A stretch of DNA of 64,000 nucleotides, taken from assembly GCA_016795365.1 (NCBI GenBank), contig JAEUHN010000029.1, forward strand, positions 62,001-126,000, written 5' to 3'. Below are positions 6,890 to 15,549 of this stretch, one piece after another. This DNA is from Verrucomicrobiaceae bacterium (GTDB lineage Bacteria > Verrucomicrobiota > Verrucomicrobiia > Verrucomicrobiales > Verrucomicrobiaceae). Positions within the stretch are counted from its first letter, which is position 1; each line of letters begins with the position of its first letter. The translations under genes and the position numbers were made by a program. Below the pieces are notes generated by a model. It did no database searches. It was given only the letters and a program-made list of their open reading frames with translations, and was not told where the DNA came from.

Positions 6890-9559
6890 ATGTCAAAGAA
6901 GCCAACCACAGCCAATGCTGAATTCCTCCGCCTCAACGAAAATGCCGAACGCGAGAGGAACTGGAAGCGCTGGGGGACTTTCTTGTCCGAGAGGCAATGG
7001 GGCACCGTGCGTGAGGACTACTCGGAGTATGGCGACTGCTGGAATTACTTTCCGCACGACCATGCCCGCAGCCGTGCCTACCGCTGGGGCGAGGATGGCC
7101 TGCTAGGCTTCTCGGACCGGCAGTGTCGCGTCTGCTTTTCGATCGCTCTCTGGAATGGCAAGGACCCCTTCCTCAAAGAACGCCTCTTCGGCCTGACCAA
7201 TCCCCAGGGTAATCACTCCGAGGATGTAAAGGAGTCGTATTTTTATCTGCGCGCGACGCCCACCCACAGCTACCAGAAGGCACTCTACAAGTATCCGCAG
7301 AGCGCGTTCCCCTACCAGGACCTGGTGGAGGAAAACGGCAAGCGCAACCGCCATCAGTCCGAGTATGAAATCGAGGACACGGGTGCCTTCGATGAGAACC
7401 GCTACTACGACGTCACCGTCGAGTATGCGAAGGCCGCACCTGATGATGTGCTGATCCAGATCACCATCGCCAATCGCGCGGATGAAGCGGTTCAACTGCA
7501 TCTGCTGCCTCAGATCTGGTTTCGAAACATCTGGTCTTTTGGTGGCCGCCACTTGTCAGGGAACACCAAACCGCTGCTCTGGCAGGAGGGCTCGAATCGC
7601 ATTCGCCTCAGCCGCGAAACGCTGGGCGAGTTTTGCCTGGACTTCGAAACCGACAAGCGGCGGCGCGGGCTCATCTTCACCGAGAACGCCACGAATTACG
7701 AAAAACTCTTCGGCCAGACGAATGAAGAGAAGTTTGTGAAGGATGCCTTCCACGAGCATGTGGTGGACGGCAAGCCCGCCGTGGTCAATCCGCAGCAACG
7801 CGGCACCAAGGGCGCCGGCCATTACGTGCTCGATCTCGCCGCTGGCGAAACCACGCGAGTGCGGCTCCGGCTTCGTCCGCTGGAACAAGGCGGCACACCC
7901 GCCTTTCTCGACTTCGATGACATCATGCAGCAGCGCATCGCCGAGTGCGATGAGTTCTACCGCCAGGTGATGCCCGACGGTATGGATGCAGAGTCTGCTG
8001 AGATCTCGCTCCAGGCGTATGCGGGGCTGATCTGGAGCAAGCAATTCTATTCCTACGCGGTGGATGACTGGCTGCGTGGCGATGCTCGTCTGCCTCTTCC
8101 TCCTCACGCCGTGGTGAAGCGTCGCAATGGCGACTGGCGCCACCTCTTCGCCCGTGATGTGATTTCGATGCCGGACAAGTGGGAGTATCCATGGTTCGCC
8201 GCCTGGGATCTCGCCTTTCACATGGTGCCGTATGCGCAGATCGATTCCGAGTTCGCCAAGTATCAGCTCGAACTCCTGCTGCGTGAATGGTTCATGCATC
8301 CGAACGGGCAGATCCCGGCCTATGAGTTTGCCTTCAGCGATGTGAACCCTCCCGTCCACGCCTGGGCTGCTTGGCGCGTGTATCAGATCGACAAGCAGAA
8401 GAACGGCAAAGGTGACCGCAAGTTCCTCGCGGGTGTCTTCCACAAGCTGCTCATGAACTTCACCTGGTGGGTGAATCAGAAGGATGAAAAAGGGCGCGGC
8501 ATCTTCTCCGGCGGCTTCCTCGGGCTGGACAACATCGGTGTCTTTGATCGTGGCGCACCGCTGCCCACCGGCGGCAGTCTTGAGCAGGCAGATGCGACGT
8601 CGTGGATGGCCTTCTACTGCTTGTGCATGCTGCGCATGGCGCTGGAGCTGTCGATGCGCAAAGGCAAGGTGCAGCCCCCTTACGAGGACATGGCATCGAA
8701 GTTCCTCGAGCACTTCGTGCAGATCGCGGATGCGATCAACACCCACGGCGGCACTGGCTTGTGGCATGAGCCTGACGGCTTCTACTACGATCAGGTGCGC
8801 AAGGACAAGGAGACGATCATCCTCAAGACTCGCTCGCTCGTGGGCCTGCTGCCGCTGATTGCTGTGGAGCACCTCACCGATCAGGAAGTGAACCAGCTGC
8901 CAGGCTTCTCGAAGCGCTTCGAGTGGTTCCGCAAAAATCGCGCAGACCTCTCGCGCCATCTCACGCGCGGCGATCGTGGTGGCTGGCTGCTGGCGATCCC
9001 CTCGCGCGAACGTCTCATTCGGGTGCTGCGGCACATGCTTGATGAGGAGGAATTCCTCTCGCCGCATGGCATCCGCTCCGTCTCACGCTTCCACAAGGAG
9101 TCGCCATTCACGCTGCGTGTGGGCGATGTGGAGTATCGTGTGACCTACACGCCCGGCGAGTCGGACACAGACATGTTTGGTGGCAATTCGAACTGGCGCG
9201 GCCCAGTGTGGTTCCCGGTGAACCACTTGCTCATCGAGGCACTCGAGCACTACCACGCCTTTTACGGACCCAACTTCTGCGTCGAGTATCCCACGCAATC
9301 AGGTGAAGATAAGTCCCTGCACGAAGTGGCTGTGGACCTGCGCAAACGCTTGTCGTCTCTTTTCCGCATGGACCCAGAGACGGGCCGCCCATGCCACAAT
9401 GGTGACGAGCGCTATCGCAGTGATCCACACTGGAAGGACCTCGTGTTGTTCCATGAGTTCTTCCACGGTGACTCAGGTAAAGGCCTGGGTGCCAGCCATC
9501 AGACCGGCTGGACCGCACTCGTGGCCACGCATCTCGACGAACTGGTGCGCCACGCATGA
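6890..9559 (+). CDS. GH63-type glucosidase (MGH1-like family)
   Basis: The 889-residue cytoplasmic protein (no signal peptide) belongs to the bacterial 'glucosidase' branch of GH63-like (alpha/alpha)6-barrel enzymes. Conserved blocks are 'ERNWKRWGTFLSERQWGTV' at the N-terminus, 'YFPHDHARSRAYRWGEDG', 'ALWNGKDPFLKERLFGLT', 'WFAAWDLAFHMVPYAQID' around residue 435 (a likely catalytic-acid region) and 'GGNSNWRGPVWFPVNHL' around 765, typical of GH37/GH63-related barrels. ATG 6890 is preferred over the upstream GTG at 6851. It overlaps the next gene by 4 bp, so the two are coupled. A likely role is removing glucose from alpha-glucans or glucosylated metabolites; the exact linkage is unknown. Confidence 0.9.
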   Translation: MSKKPTTANAEFLRLNENAERERNWKRWGTFLSERQWGTVREDYSEYGDCWNYFPHDHARSRAYRWGEDGLLGFSDRQCRVCFSIALWNGKDPFLKERLFGLTNPQGNHSEDVKESYFYLRATPTHSYQKALYKYPQSAFPYQDLVEENGKRNRHQSEYEIEDTGAFDENRYYDVTVEYAKAAPDDVLIQITIANRADEAVQLHLLPQIWFRNIWSFGGRHLSGNTKPLLWQEGSNRIRLSRETLGEFCLDFETDKRRRGLIFTENATNYEKLFGQTNEEKFVKDAFHEHVVDGKPAVVNPQQRGTKGAGHYVLDLAAGETTRVRLRLRPLEQGGTPAFLDFDDIMQQRIAECDEFYRQVMPDGMDAESAEISLQAYAGLIWSKQFYSYAVDDWLRGDARLPLPPHAVVKRRNGDWRHLFARDVISMPDKWEYPWFAAWDLAFHMVPYAQIDSEFAKYQLELLLREWFMHPNGQIPAYEFAFSDVNPPVHAWAAWRVYQIDKQKNGKGDRKFLAGVFHKLLMNFTWWVNQKDEKGRGIFSGGFLGLDNIGVFDRGAPLPTGGSLEQADATSWMAFYCLCMLRMALELSMRKGKVQPPYEDMASKFLEHFVQIADAINTHGGTGLWHEPDGFYYDQVRKDKETIILKTRSLVGLLPLIAVEHLTDQEVNQLPGFSKRFEWFRKNRADLSRHLTRGDRGGWLLAIPSRERLIRVLRHMLDEEEFLSPHGIRSVSRFHKESPFTLRVGDVEYRVTYTPGESDTDMFGGNSNWRGPVWFPVNHLLIEALEHYHAFYGPNFCVEYPTQSGEDKSLHEVAVDLRKRLSSLFRMDPETGRPCHNGDERYRSDPHWKDLVLFHEFFHGDSGKGLGASHQTGWTALVATHLDELVRHA

Positions 9560-11754
9560 TCTTCACCGTTCAATGGCCGCAAGACGCATCGCGTGTAGTT
9601 CCCTTGCCCGCAGCGCAGGTCACGCGCTTCGCTGCGGCACAGCCATTCACGTTGCAGCTCGGCACCGAATCATGGTCTAGCGCTCCCTCGGGACATCAGC
9701 ACGTGCTGGAGCTTGGCTTGGCTGAAGTCGAAACCGTGACCTCAGTCGAGGCGGTCTGGACGTTCGCTGATGGCACCGAAGGTCGTTCCCAACTGGCCAT
9801 GCTGCCAGATGCGGGAAGGCTGGAAGCACGATCCCTGGTGCAAGGTCCATGGCACGGAGCGCATGGCATCCTGTCCAACCTCCGCGGCAACGCCGTTCAA
9901 GCCCGCGCTTCGTGGGGCCGCATCGAAAGCAAATACGATGCGCTGCTCTCGGTGAACTTCGCCGAGGAAGGCCCAGGTGACCGGCGCGTGGTGATCCCGT
10001 TTGTTAGCCTCGTCGTCGTGTTAGGCGCTCAACGAGTGGAATTGAACGCCGATGCGGTGGAGTCCTTCGAGAGCCAGCCACACTCACTTCACTGGACATT
10101 CGCCGTCCAGGGATTGAGGCTCTCTGCGGTATTGGTGCTGGGCGACGGCAAAGCCATCCGGTTGCGCCTGCACACGCTCTCGGCAGTGGGCGGCGATGTG
10201 CAGGTGGAAGTCCGCCCGGCTCTGGATGATCGCTCGTTCCATGGCGTGACCAAGGCCTTCATGGGGGCAGAACAACGCTTCCCCGATGCCTTGCAGCCAA
10301 GTCCACAGGGCTTCGATTTCGCCTTGAACGATGGTCACCAGCTCAGCGTGCGTGGCACCAGTGAATTCAAAATGGAGCCGCAGTGGCAGTATTGTGTTCC
10401 TCTTCCCGAAGAGATTCAGCGAGGGCTCGAGGACATGACAGATGTGTTTTTCCCAGGGCACTTTGTTTGGCGTCCATCGGCTCTCAACCCCTTCGAGTTC
10501 ACCGCCTCGGTGGACGGCGATGCACCTCCGAAATCTGAAGGTTCCCACCGGCCCGCCAGCCGCCCGTTGCCCGAAGCGATGAAGCAATCGCTGGAACTGT
10601 TCCTCAGCCATCGAGGCGATGCACTGACCGTGATCGCTGGCTATCCCTGGTTCCTCGATTGGGGTCGCGACAGCCTCATCTTCGTGCGCGCGCTGATCGC
10701 TGAGGGCCGGATTAGCGAGGCTGGCGAAGTGCTCCGCCGCTTCGGATCATTCGAATCGGGCGGCACCTTGCCCAATTTGCTAAGAGGTGCCGAAGTCTCG
10801 AATCGCGAGACCTCCGATGCTCCGCTCTGGTGGCTGGTGGCAGCGGGTGAATGGATCGAACGCGGGGGGGATGCCTCCATGCTCTGCGAGTCGCGCACGC
10901 TCGGTGAGATCGCTGACAGCATCGTCAGGCACTACATCGCCGGCACCGAGTCCGGGGTGAAGATGGATCAGGCGAGTGCTCTCATTTTCAGCCCCGCGCA
11001 CTTCACGTGGATGGATACTGACAACCCGTGTGGCACAGCGCGTGAGGGCTACCCGATCGAGATCCAGGCGCTGTGGATTGGTGCCTTGCGCGTGGCTCAG
11101 CGACTGGCCCCTGACGCCACGTGGCAGGACCTGATCGACCGTGCCTCGATCAGCCTCGACCAGTTCTACTGGCGTGATGAAGACGGATGGTTCTCTGACT
11201 GCCTGCACGGCAAACCCGGAACTCCGGCGGTCGAAGCGATCGCGGATGATCATTTGCGGCCCAATCAGTGGCTGGCGATCACGCTCGGTGCCATCACGGA
11301 TGCTGAAAAGATGCGGTCCGCCTTGCTTGCCTCGCAATGCCTGCTGGTGCCCGGCGCTGCACGCAGCTTGGCTCCGCGCGAAGTGATGCACCTCCTGCCG
11401 GTCGTTCGCGCTGACGGTCTGGCGCTCAATGATCCTTCCTTCCCCTACTGGCCTCGCTACAACGGGCCTGAAGACGTCACCCGCAAGCCTGCCTACCACA
11501 ACGGCACGGCCTGGTGCTGGCAGTTCCCGCTCTACGCCGAAGCTATGCTCATCGCGTGGCAGGAGGAGGCACGCTACACAGCACGCCGACTCATGAGCGC
11601 CAGCAAGCTGCCATGGCGCAATGGCTGTGCCGGACAGCTACCGGAGATCATGGATGGCGACCTTCCGCACCTCCAGCGAGGCTGCGGAGCACAGGCCTGG
11701 AGCGTCAGCGAATGGGTGCGGGTGTGGCTCTTCCTCCATGCGGGTCCGGTTTGA
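9556..11754 (+). CDS. amylo-alpha-1,6-glucosidase (glycogen-debranching-type GDE domain)
   Basis: The 732-residue protein has an N-terminal beta-rich domain (about 1-300) and a C-terminal (alpha/alpha)6 glucosidase domain of the GDE_C type. Signature blocks are 'YPWFLDWGRDSLI' around residue 362, where the Asp is probably catalytic, 'FSPAHFTWMDTDNP' around 475-488, 'REGYPIEIQALWIGAL', and 'AYHNGTAWCWQFPLYAEA' near the C-terminus. The start overlaps the GH63-type stop (ATGA). Debranching activity on glycogen fits the nearby glgA/glgB pair. It lacks the GH13 transferase half of eukaryotic debranching enzymes, so it should act only as the 1,6-glucosidase. Confidence 0.9.
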   Translation: MIFTVQWPQDASRVVPLPAAQVTRFAAAQPFTLQLGTESWSSAPSGHQHVLELGLAEVETVTSVEAVWTFADGTEGRSQLAMLPDAGRLEARSLVQGPWHGAHGILSNLRGNAVQARASWGRIESKYDALLSVNFAEEGPGDRRVVIPFVSLVVVLGAQRVELNADAVESFESQPHSLHWTFAVQGLRLSAVLVLGDGKAIRLRLHTLSAVGGDVQVEVRPALDDRSFHGVTKAFMGAEQRFPDALQPSPQGFDFALNDGHQLSVRGTSEFKMEPQWQYCVPLPEEIQRGLEDMTDVFFPGHFVWRPSALNPFEFTASVDGDAPPKSEGSHRPASRPLPEAMKQSLELFLSHRGDALTVIAGYPWFLDWGRDSLIFVRALIAEGRISEAGEVLRRFGSFESGGTLPNLLRGAEVSNRETSDAPLWWLVAAGEWIERGGDASMLCESRTLGEIADSIVRHYIAGTESGVKMDQASALIFSPAHFTWMDTDNPCGTAREGYPIEIQALWIGALRVAQRLAPDATWQDLIDRASISLDQFYWRDEDGWFSDCLHGKPGTPAVEAIADDHLRPNQWLAITLGAITDAEKMRSALLASQCLLVPGAARSLAPREVMHLLPVVRADGLALNDPSFPYWPRYNGPEDVTRKPAYHNGTAWCWQFPLYAEAMLIAWQEEARYTARRLMSASKLPWRNGCAGQLPEIMDGDLPHLQRGCGAQAWSVSEWVRVWLFLHAGPV

Positions 11755-11756
11755 AG

Positions 11757-11815
11757 AACTGTTACGTTTTTCAAAAACTATTTAATTGATGTTAAATAAT
11801 TTTGAGGATTCTAGC
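11757..11815 (+). promoter_or_regulatory. AT-rich upstream region of the spherulin-4-like gene
   Basis: In this GC-rich window the ~60 bases after the debranching gene are strikingly AT-rich, with TTTAAT, TTGATG and TTAAATAAT. They lie 70-130 bases before the next start codon and are a plausible promoter, possibly UP-element-like. No spaced -35/-10 pair is strong enough to assign. Confidence 0.35.
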
Positions 11816-11887
11816 TGCCTGACCGCGTCAGCTGCCGCCACCAGCCTCGCTGTTTCAAAAACAATCAGCTCCTCTGCGCTCTCTTCC

Positions 11888-12634
11888 ATGAAATCTGGCA
11901 CCTCATTGTCCTCCCGTTCCGTCCTCGTCGCGGCCCTGTTCTCTGTGCTCGCCGCTTCTGTTCACGGCGCTGGCATCATCATGCCGATCTACGGCAACAC
12001 CACCTCCCAGTTCAACGCCGCCGTCAGCGCCGCTCAACGCGTGTCGATGATAGCCGTGATCAATCCCGACAACGGACCCGGCTCCAGCAAGGTGGGTGGG
12101 ATCAGCAATCAAGTGTCCCGACTCCGAGGTGCGAAGGCCACGGTGGCCGGCTACATCAACACCTTCTATGGCGGCGAGTCCCAGTCCTCCGTGCAGACCC
12201 AGATCGACCGCTACAAGAGCTGGTATGGAGCCAATGCGATCTACCTCGATGAGATGTCCGACCGCACCAACAAGGTCAGCTACTACAAGTCCATCTACAC
12301 CTACGCCAAAGGCAAGGGCATGACCGTAGTGGGCAATCCTGGAACCTTCGTGCCCTCGGGATACGCCAGTGTGGCAGATGTGCTCGTGACCTTTGAAGAT
12401 CCGCATTCCCGCTGGGGCAGCGTGAAGCAGGTGAGCTGGGCAGGGAGCTACTCGGCGGGCAAGTTCGCCGCCATCATTTACGCGGCGGCGTCTGGCGTGA
12501 TGAAGAGCGTGGTCGATAAGGCAGTCTCGCTCAAATATGGCTGGGTCTTCGTCACCGATGGCAGTGGTGGCAATCCCTTTGGTCGCGCCCCGAGCTACCT
12601 TACGGCCGAGGCCGACTACGTGAAAAAGAAGTAG
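11888..12634 (+). CDS. secreted spherulation-specific family 4 (spherulin-4-like) protein
   Basis: The 248-residue protein has a signal peptide (MKSGTSLSSRSVLVAALFSVLAASVHG) and a single domain resembling the spherulin-4 family, an alpha/beta barrel-like fold found in slime moulds, fungi and some bacteria. Typical segments are 'IIMPIYGNTTSQFNAA', 'IAVINPDNGPGS', 'VAGYINTFYGG', 'AIYLDEMSD' and 'VVGNPGTFVPSGY'. The conserved Asp/Glu of 'YLDEM' suggests a glycosidase-like pocket, but no activity can be stated. ATG 11888 is chosen over 11786 because it begins a clean signal peptide. It follows the debranching gene by 133 bases and is convergent with the next gene (8-base gap). Confidence 0.8.
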   Translation: MKSGTSLSSRSVLVAALFSVLAASVHGAGIIMPIYGNTTSQFNAAVSAAQRVSMIAVINPDNGPGSSKVGGISNQVSRLRGAKATVAGYINTFYGGESQSSVQTQIDRYKSWYGANAIYLDEMSDRTNKVSYYKSIYTYAKGKGMTVVGNPGTFVPSGYASVADVLVTFEDPHSRWGSVKQVSWAGSYSAGKFAAIIYAAASGVMKSVVDKAVSLKYGWVFVTDGSGGNPFGRAPSYLTAEADYVKKK

Positions 12635-12642
12635 CACTCCGA

Positions 12643-13821
12643 CTACTTCGCCGGTGCCAGTCCGAGCCGCCCGCGCAGCCATTGCAGGGCGGCGAGTTCG
12701 CCGAGTGCCTTCTGCCGGTCGAGGAATTGCGCGAGCACTTCGGGTGTGACATTGGCAGCTGCGGGATCGGTGCCCTGGACCGTGCGCTTCACGAGATCCC
12801 GGCGAGCAGCCAACTGCTGCAATCTTTGCTCCACCGTGAACCCGGAATCGGCCAGCACCGTCGCGGGGTCGAGCGTTTTGAGAGCCCGCTGTTCGATCGT
12901 GACTCCGACGAGGTCATTGATCAGGATGCGATGGCCAAGCGACTGCTGCACTCGCTGGCCGAGGTCGATCCCCAGCTCGATCATCGCCTGGGCAGAGTCC
13001 GCATCACCCGCCTCGGCGTAGGCGCTGCGCAAAGTCTCCATCTCCTGGCTGAGGCGGTTCAGCTCGCTCGTCTGTGGCATCGCCATGCCATACATCGCCG
13101 CCGCCTTGGCCTGGAGCGGCGTGAAGCCCGCGCTCAGATACGCCTCCTCAGCCGAGACCACGTTCGCCATCGCGTAGTCATCCATCGACGTTCGCTGCAT
13201 CGCCTCGCTCAGCAGCTTGACCGCATCATCACTCCGTCCTGCCTTGAACGCCTCAGCCGCACTCAAGTAGGAACCGATCGCATTGTTAGGATCTGCTGTG
13301 CGCAGGGCTTCCAGGGCACGCGCACGCTCTTGCGGATCGGAGGAGCGAAGAGCCAGATCGAGCTGTGCCCGTGCATCGTCGGGGAACCGGGCCACGGCTT
13401 CACGCAGCAGAGACAAATCATTCGTCACACGGGATGCGGTCACCAGACTTTCGGCATTGCGTTGATTGGCAGCGAGGTAGGCGCGCAGTTGTTCCAGCTT
13501 GAGCACGGTCCCGCCTTCCTCCATGACACGACCGAGCAATGGATGCCCACTGGTCGGCTCCGGCGCGGGACTGCTCGTCGAAGCTGAGGGCTGCAGTTTG
13601 GGCGCAGGCAAGGCCGGCTGACGAGATGCTCCACGATCACCGCTTGCCTTCGGTGGTGCCACCTTGGACGACGATGTCCCCCCACCCCATCGCCAGGCCA
13701 GCAGACCTGCGATCACGGCGAGCAATGCAATGCCGGTAATGGAAGCGACGCGAGGGTGCATGCGTGTGCCGGATGTCTCTCGTTGGGCATGATGTGTGTC
13801 AATCGTGCTTACATTCCCCAC
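12643..13821 (-). CDS. membrane-anchored TPR-like protein of unknown function
   Basis: The product has one N-terminal membrane helix ('ITGIALLAVIAGLLAWRWGGG', about residues 28-48), a Ser/Pro/Ala-rich linker to about residue 95, then an alpha-helical region resembling tetratricopeptide repeats ('AVARFPDDARAQLDLALRS', 'ALRTADPNNAIGSYLSAAEAFKAG'). The topology suggests a helical domain in the periplasm. A start at 13761 (MHPRVASITG) is as plausible as 13821 and places the helix closer to the N-terminus. It is divergent from glgA. No family is recognised and no catalytic motif is seen. Confidence 0.75.
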   Translation of the reverse strand: MGNVSTIDTHHAQRETSGTRMHPRVASITGIALLAVIAGLLAWRWGGGTSSSKVAPPKASGDRGASRQPALPAPKLQPSASTSSPAPEPTSGHPLLGRVMEEGGTVLKLEQLRAYLAANQRNAESLVTASRVTNDLSLLREAVARFPDDARAQLDLALRSSDPQERARALEALRTADPNNAIGSYLSAAEAFKAGRSDDAVKLLSEAMQRTSMDDYAMANVVSAEEAYLSAGFTPLQAKAAAMYGMAMPQTSELNRLSQEMETLRSAYAEAGDADSAQAMIELGIDLGQRVQQSLGHRILINDLVGVTIEQRALKTLDPATVLADSGFTVEQRLQQLAARRDLVKRTVQGTDPAAANVTPEVLAQFLDRQKALGELAALQWLRGRLGLAPAK

Positions 13822-13998
13822 CAGAGCCTAGTTGGCACCGGTTCTGCTGATGAACGCCGCGTGAAAATCAAAGGCCCCTTGTCAGATCTCGTCCCGCCCA
13901 CCGCGCCCATCCCTGAGCGCCTCAAGCCCGCCAAGATCGGCACCACTGCACGCAAACCCCGGCTGGCCAAACCCGCTCGGAGCGTTTACGGTGCGCCG

Positions 13999-15549
13999 AT
14001 GTCCTCCGCTCGCCCAGCCAACCGGCCCCGCATTTTGATCGTCACCCCGGAGATCACCTACCTGCCTTCTGGGATGGGAAACATGGCCGAACGCATGTCT
14101 GCCAAAGCAGGCGGCCTGGCTGATGTTTCTGCTTCACTGGTCTCCGCTTTGTTTGACCTCGGAGCCGACGTTCACGTCGCCCTGCCGAACTACCGGCGCA
14201 TGTTCCACATGGACATTTTCCAGCTGCACGAGAAGGAGCTGCGCAAGTATCACCAGAAGCTGCCCGAGGATCACATCCACCTCGCTGAGGACCGTATTTT
14301 CTACTACCGCGACCAAGTCTATTCCGGCTACACAGAGGACTCCGTGAAGGTGGCGCTCGCCTTCCAGCGCGAGGTCATCAACCACGTCGTGCCCCGCGTG
14401 AACCCCGACCTCATCCACTGCAATGACTGGATGACCGGCCTGATCCCCGCCATGGCACGCCGCCGCGGCATCAAGTCCCTGTTCACCGTTCACAACATCC
14501 ACACGCAACGCGTTTCGTTGGGCCAGGTGGAGGATCGCGGGATCGACTCCGCAGAGTTCTGGATGAACCTTTACTTCGACCGCGCACCTGCCTCGTATGA
14601 GGATGCTCGCGACAACATCAAGGTGGACCTCCTCACCAGCGGCATATTCGCCTCCCACTTTATCAACACCGTCAGCCCGCGCTTCCTCTGGGAGATCAAC
14701 AATGGCTGGCATGGCGTGGTGCCCGACTCCGTGCGTCGTGAGCTGGCCGAAAAGACTCATGCAGGCTGCGCTGCTGGCATTCTCAATGCGCCCGATCCTT
14801 CGTATGATCCTGAGAGTGATGACTTGATCGCCCAGACCTACACCGCCTCAAGCCATCGTGAAGGCAAACGGGCAAACAAGCTGGTGCTCCAGCGAGAACT
14901 CGGCCTCATCGAAGATCCCGACGCTCCGATCCTCTTCTGGCCCTCACGCCTGGACCCGATTCAAAAAGGGCCCCAGCTCCTCACTGACATTCTTTATCGC
15001 CTCGTTTCCGACTACTGGGATCGCAAGCTGCAAGTAGTGGTCATCGCCAGCGGCCCGCACCAGCGGCACTTCAATGACATCGTTCACAATCACAGCCTGT
15101 GGGAACGCGTCGCTGTGCGCGAGTTCGATGAGCGCCTGTCGCGCATCGGTTATGCCGCCTCCGATTTCATGCTCATGCCCTCGCTCTTCGAGCCCTGTGG
15201 TCTGCCTCAGATGATCAGCCCGATCTATGGCTCGCTGCCCATCGTGCATGGCACCGGTGGCTTGTGGGACACCGTCCAGCACATGAACTGGCAGGGCGGG
15301 GACGGCAACGGCTTCCGCTTTGACGTTTACGGTGCCGCCGGACTCCGCTGGGCCATCGACGAAGCCATGCGCTTCTACGCTCGTGATGGTGAATTCCGCG
15401 AACGCGAGATCACTCGCGTCATGAATCAAAGCCGGCAGCAGTTCAATCACGAAGCCGTCGCGCAGAAATACGTGCAGATCTACGAAGACATGCTCGCTCG
15501 TCCCCTCGTGCACCGAAAGGCCGATGAGGTTCTCACCGCCAAGGCATGA
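13999..15549 (+). CDS. glgA: glycogen synthase (GT5)
   Basis: GlgA transfers glucose from ADP-glucose to a growing alpha-1,4-glucan. The 516-residue protein starts 'RPRILIVTPEITYLP', carries the substrate-binding 'KAGGLADV' (K36), 'VHNIHTQR' in the N-terminal Rossmann domain, and the C-terminal 'PSLFEPCGLPQM' with the conserved Glu of retaining GT-B enzymes, then 'PIVHGTGGLWDTV'. About ten extra residues ('SGMGNMAERM') precede the KxGGL loop compared with E. coli GlgA. The frame is open upstream, and a GTG at 13861 would add 46 basic/proline-rich residues; ATG 13999 gives the usual length. The stop overlaps the branching enzyme start. Confidence 0.93.
   Translation: MSSARPANRPRILIVTPEITYLPSGMGNMAERMSAKAGGLADVSASLVSALFDLGADVHVALPNYRRMFHMDIFQLHEKELRKYHQKLPEDHIHLAEDRIFYYRDQVYSGYTEDSVKVALAFQREVINHVVPRVNPDLIHCNDWMTGLIPAMARRRGIKSLFTVHNIHTQRVSLGQVEDRGIDSAEFWMNLYFDRAPASYEDARDNIKVDLLTSGIFASHFINTVSPRFLWEINNGWHGVVPDSVRRELAEKTHAGCAAGILNAPDPSYDPESDDLIAQTYTASSHREGKRANKLVLQRELGLIEDPDAPILFWPSRLDPIQKGPQLLTDILYRLVSDYWDRKLQVVVIASGPHQRHFNDIVHNHSLWERVAVREFDERLSRIGYAASDFMLMPSLFEPCGLPQMISPIYGSLPIVHGTGGLWDTVQHMNWQGGDGNGFRFDVYGAAGLRWAIDEAMRFYARDGEFREREITRVMNQSRQQFNHEAVAQKYVQIYEDMLARPLVHRKADEVLTAKA

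Noticed and set aside
7556-9067. 503-residue open frame on the minus strand
   Set aside because: Antisense to the GH63-type gene. The frame is open because of GC-rich codon structure; it has no motif, while the plus-strand protein has family-wide conservation.
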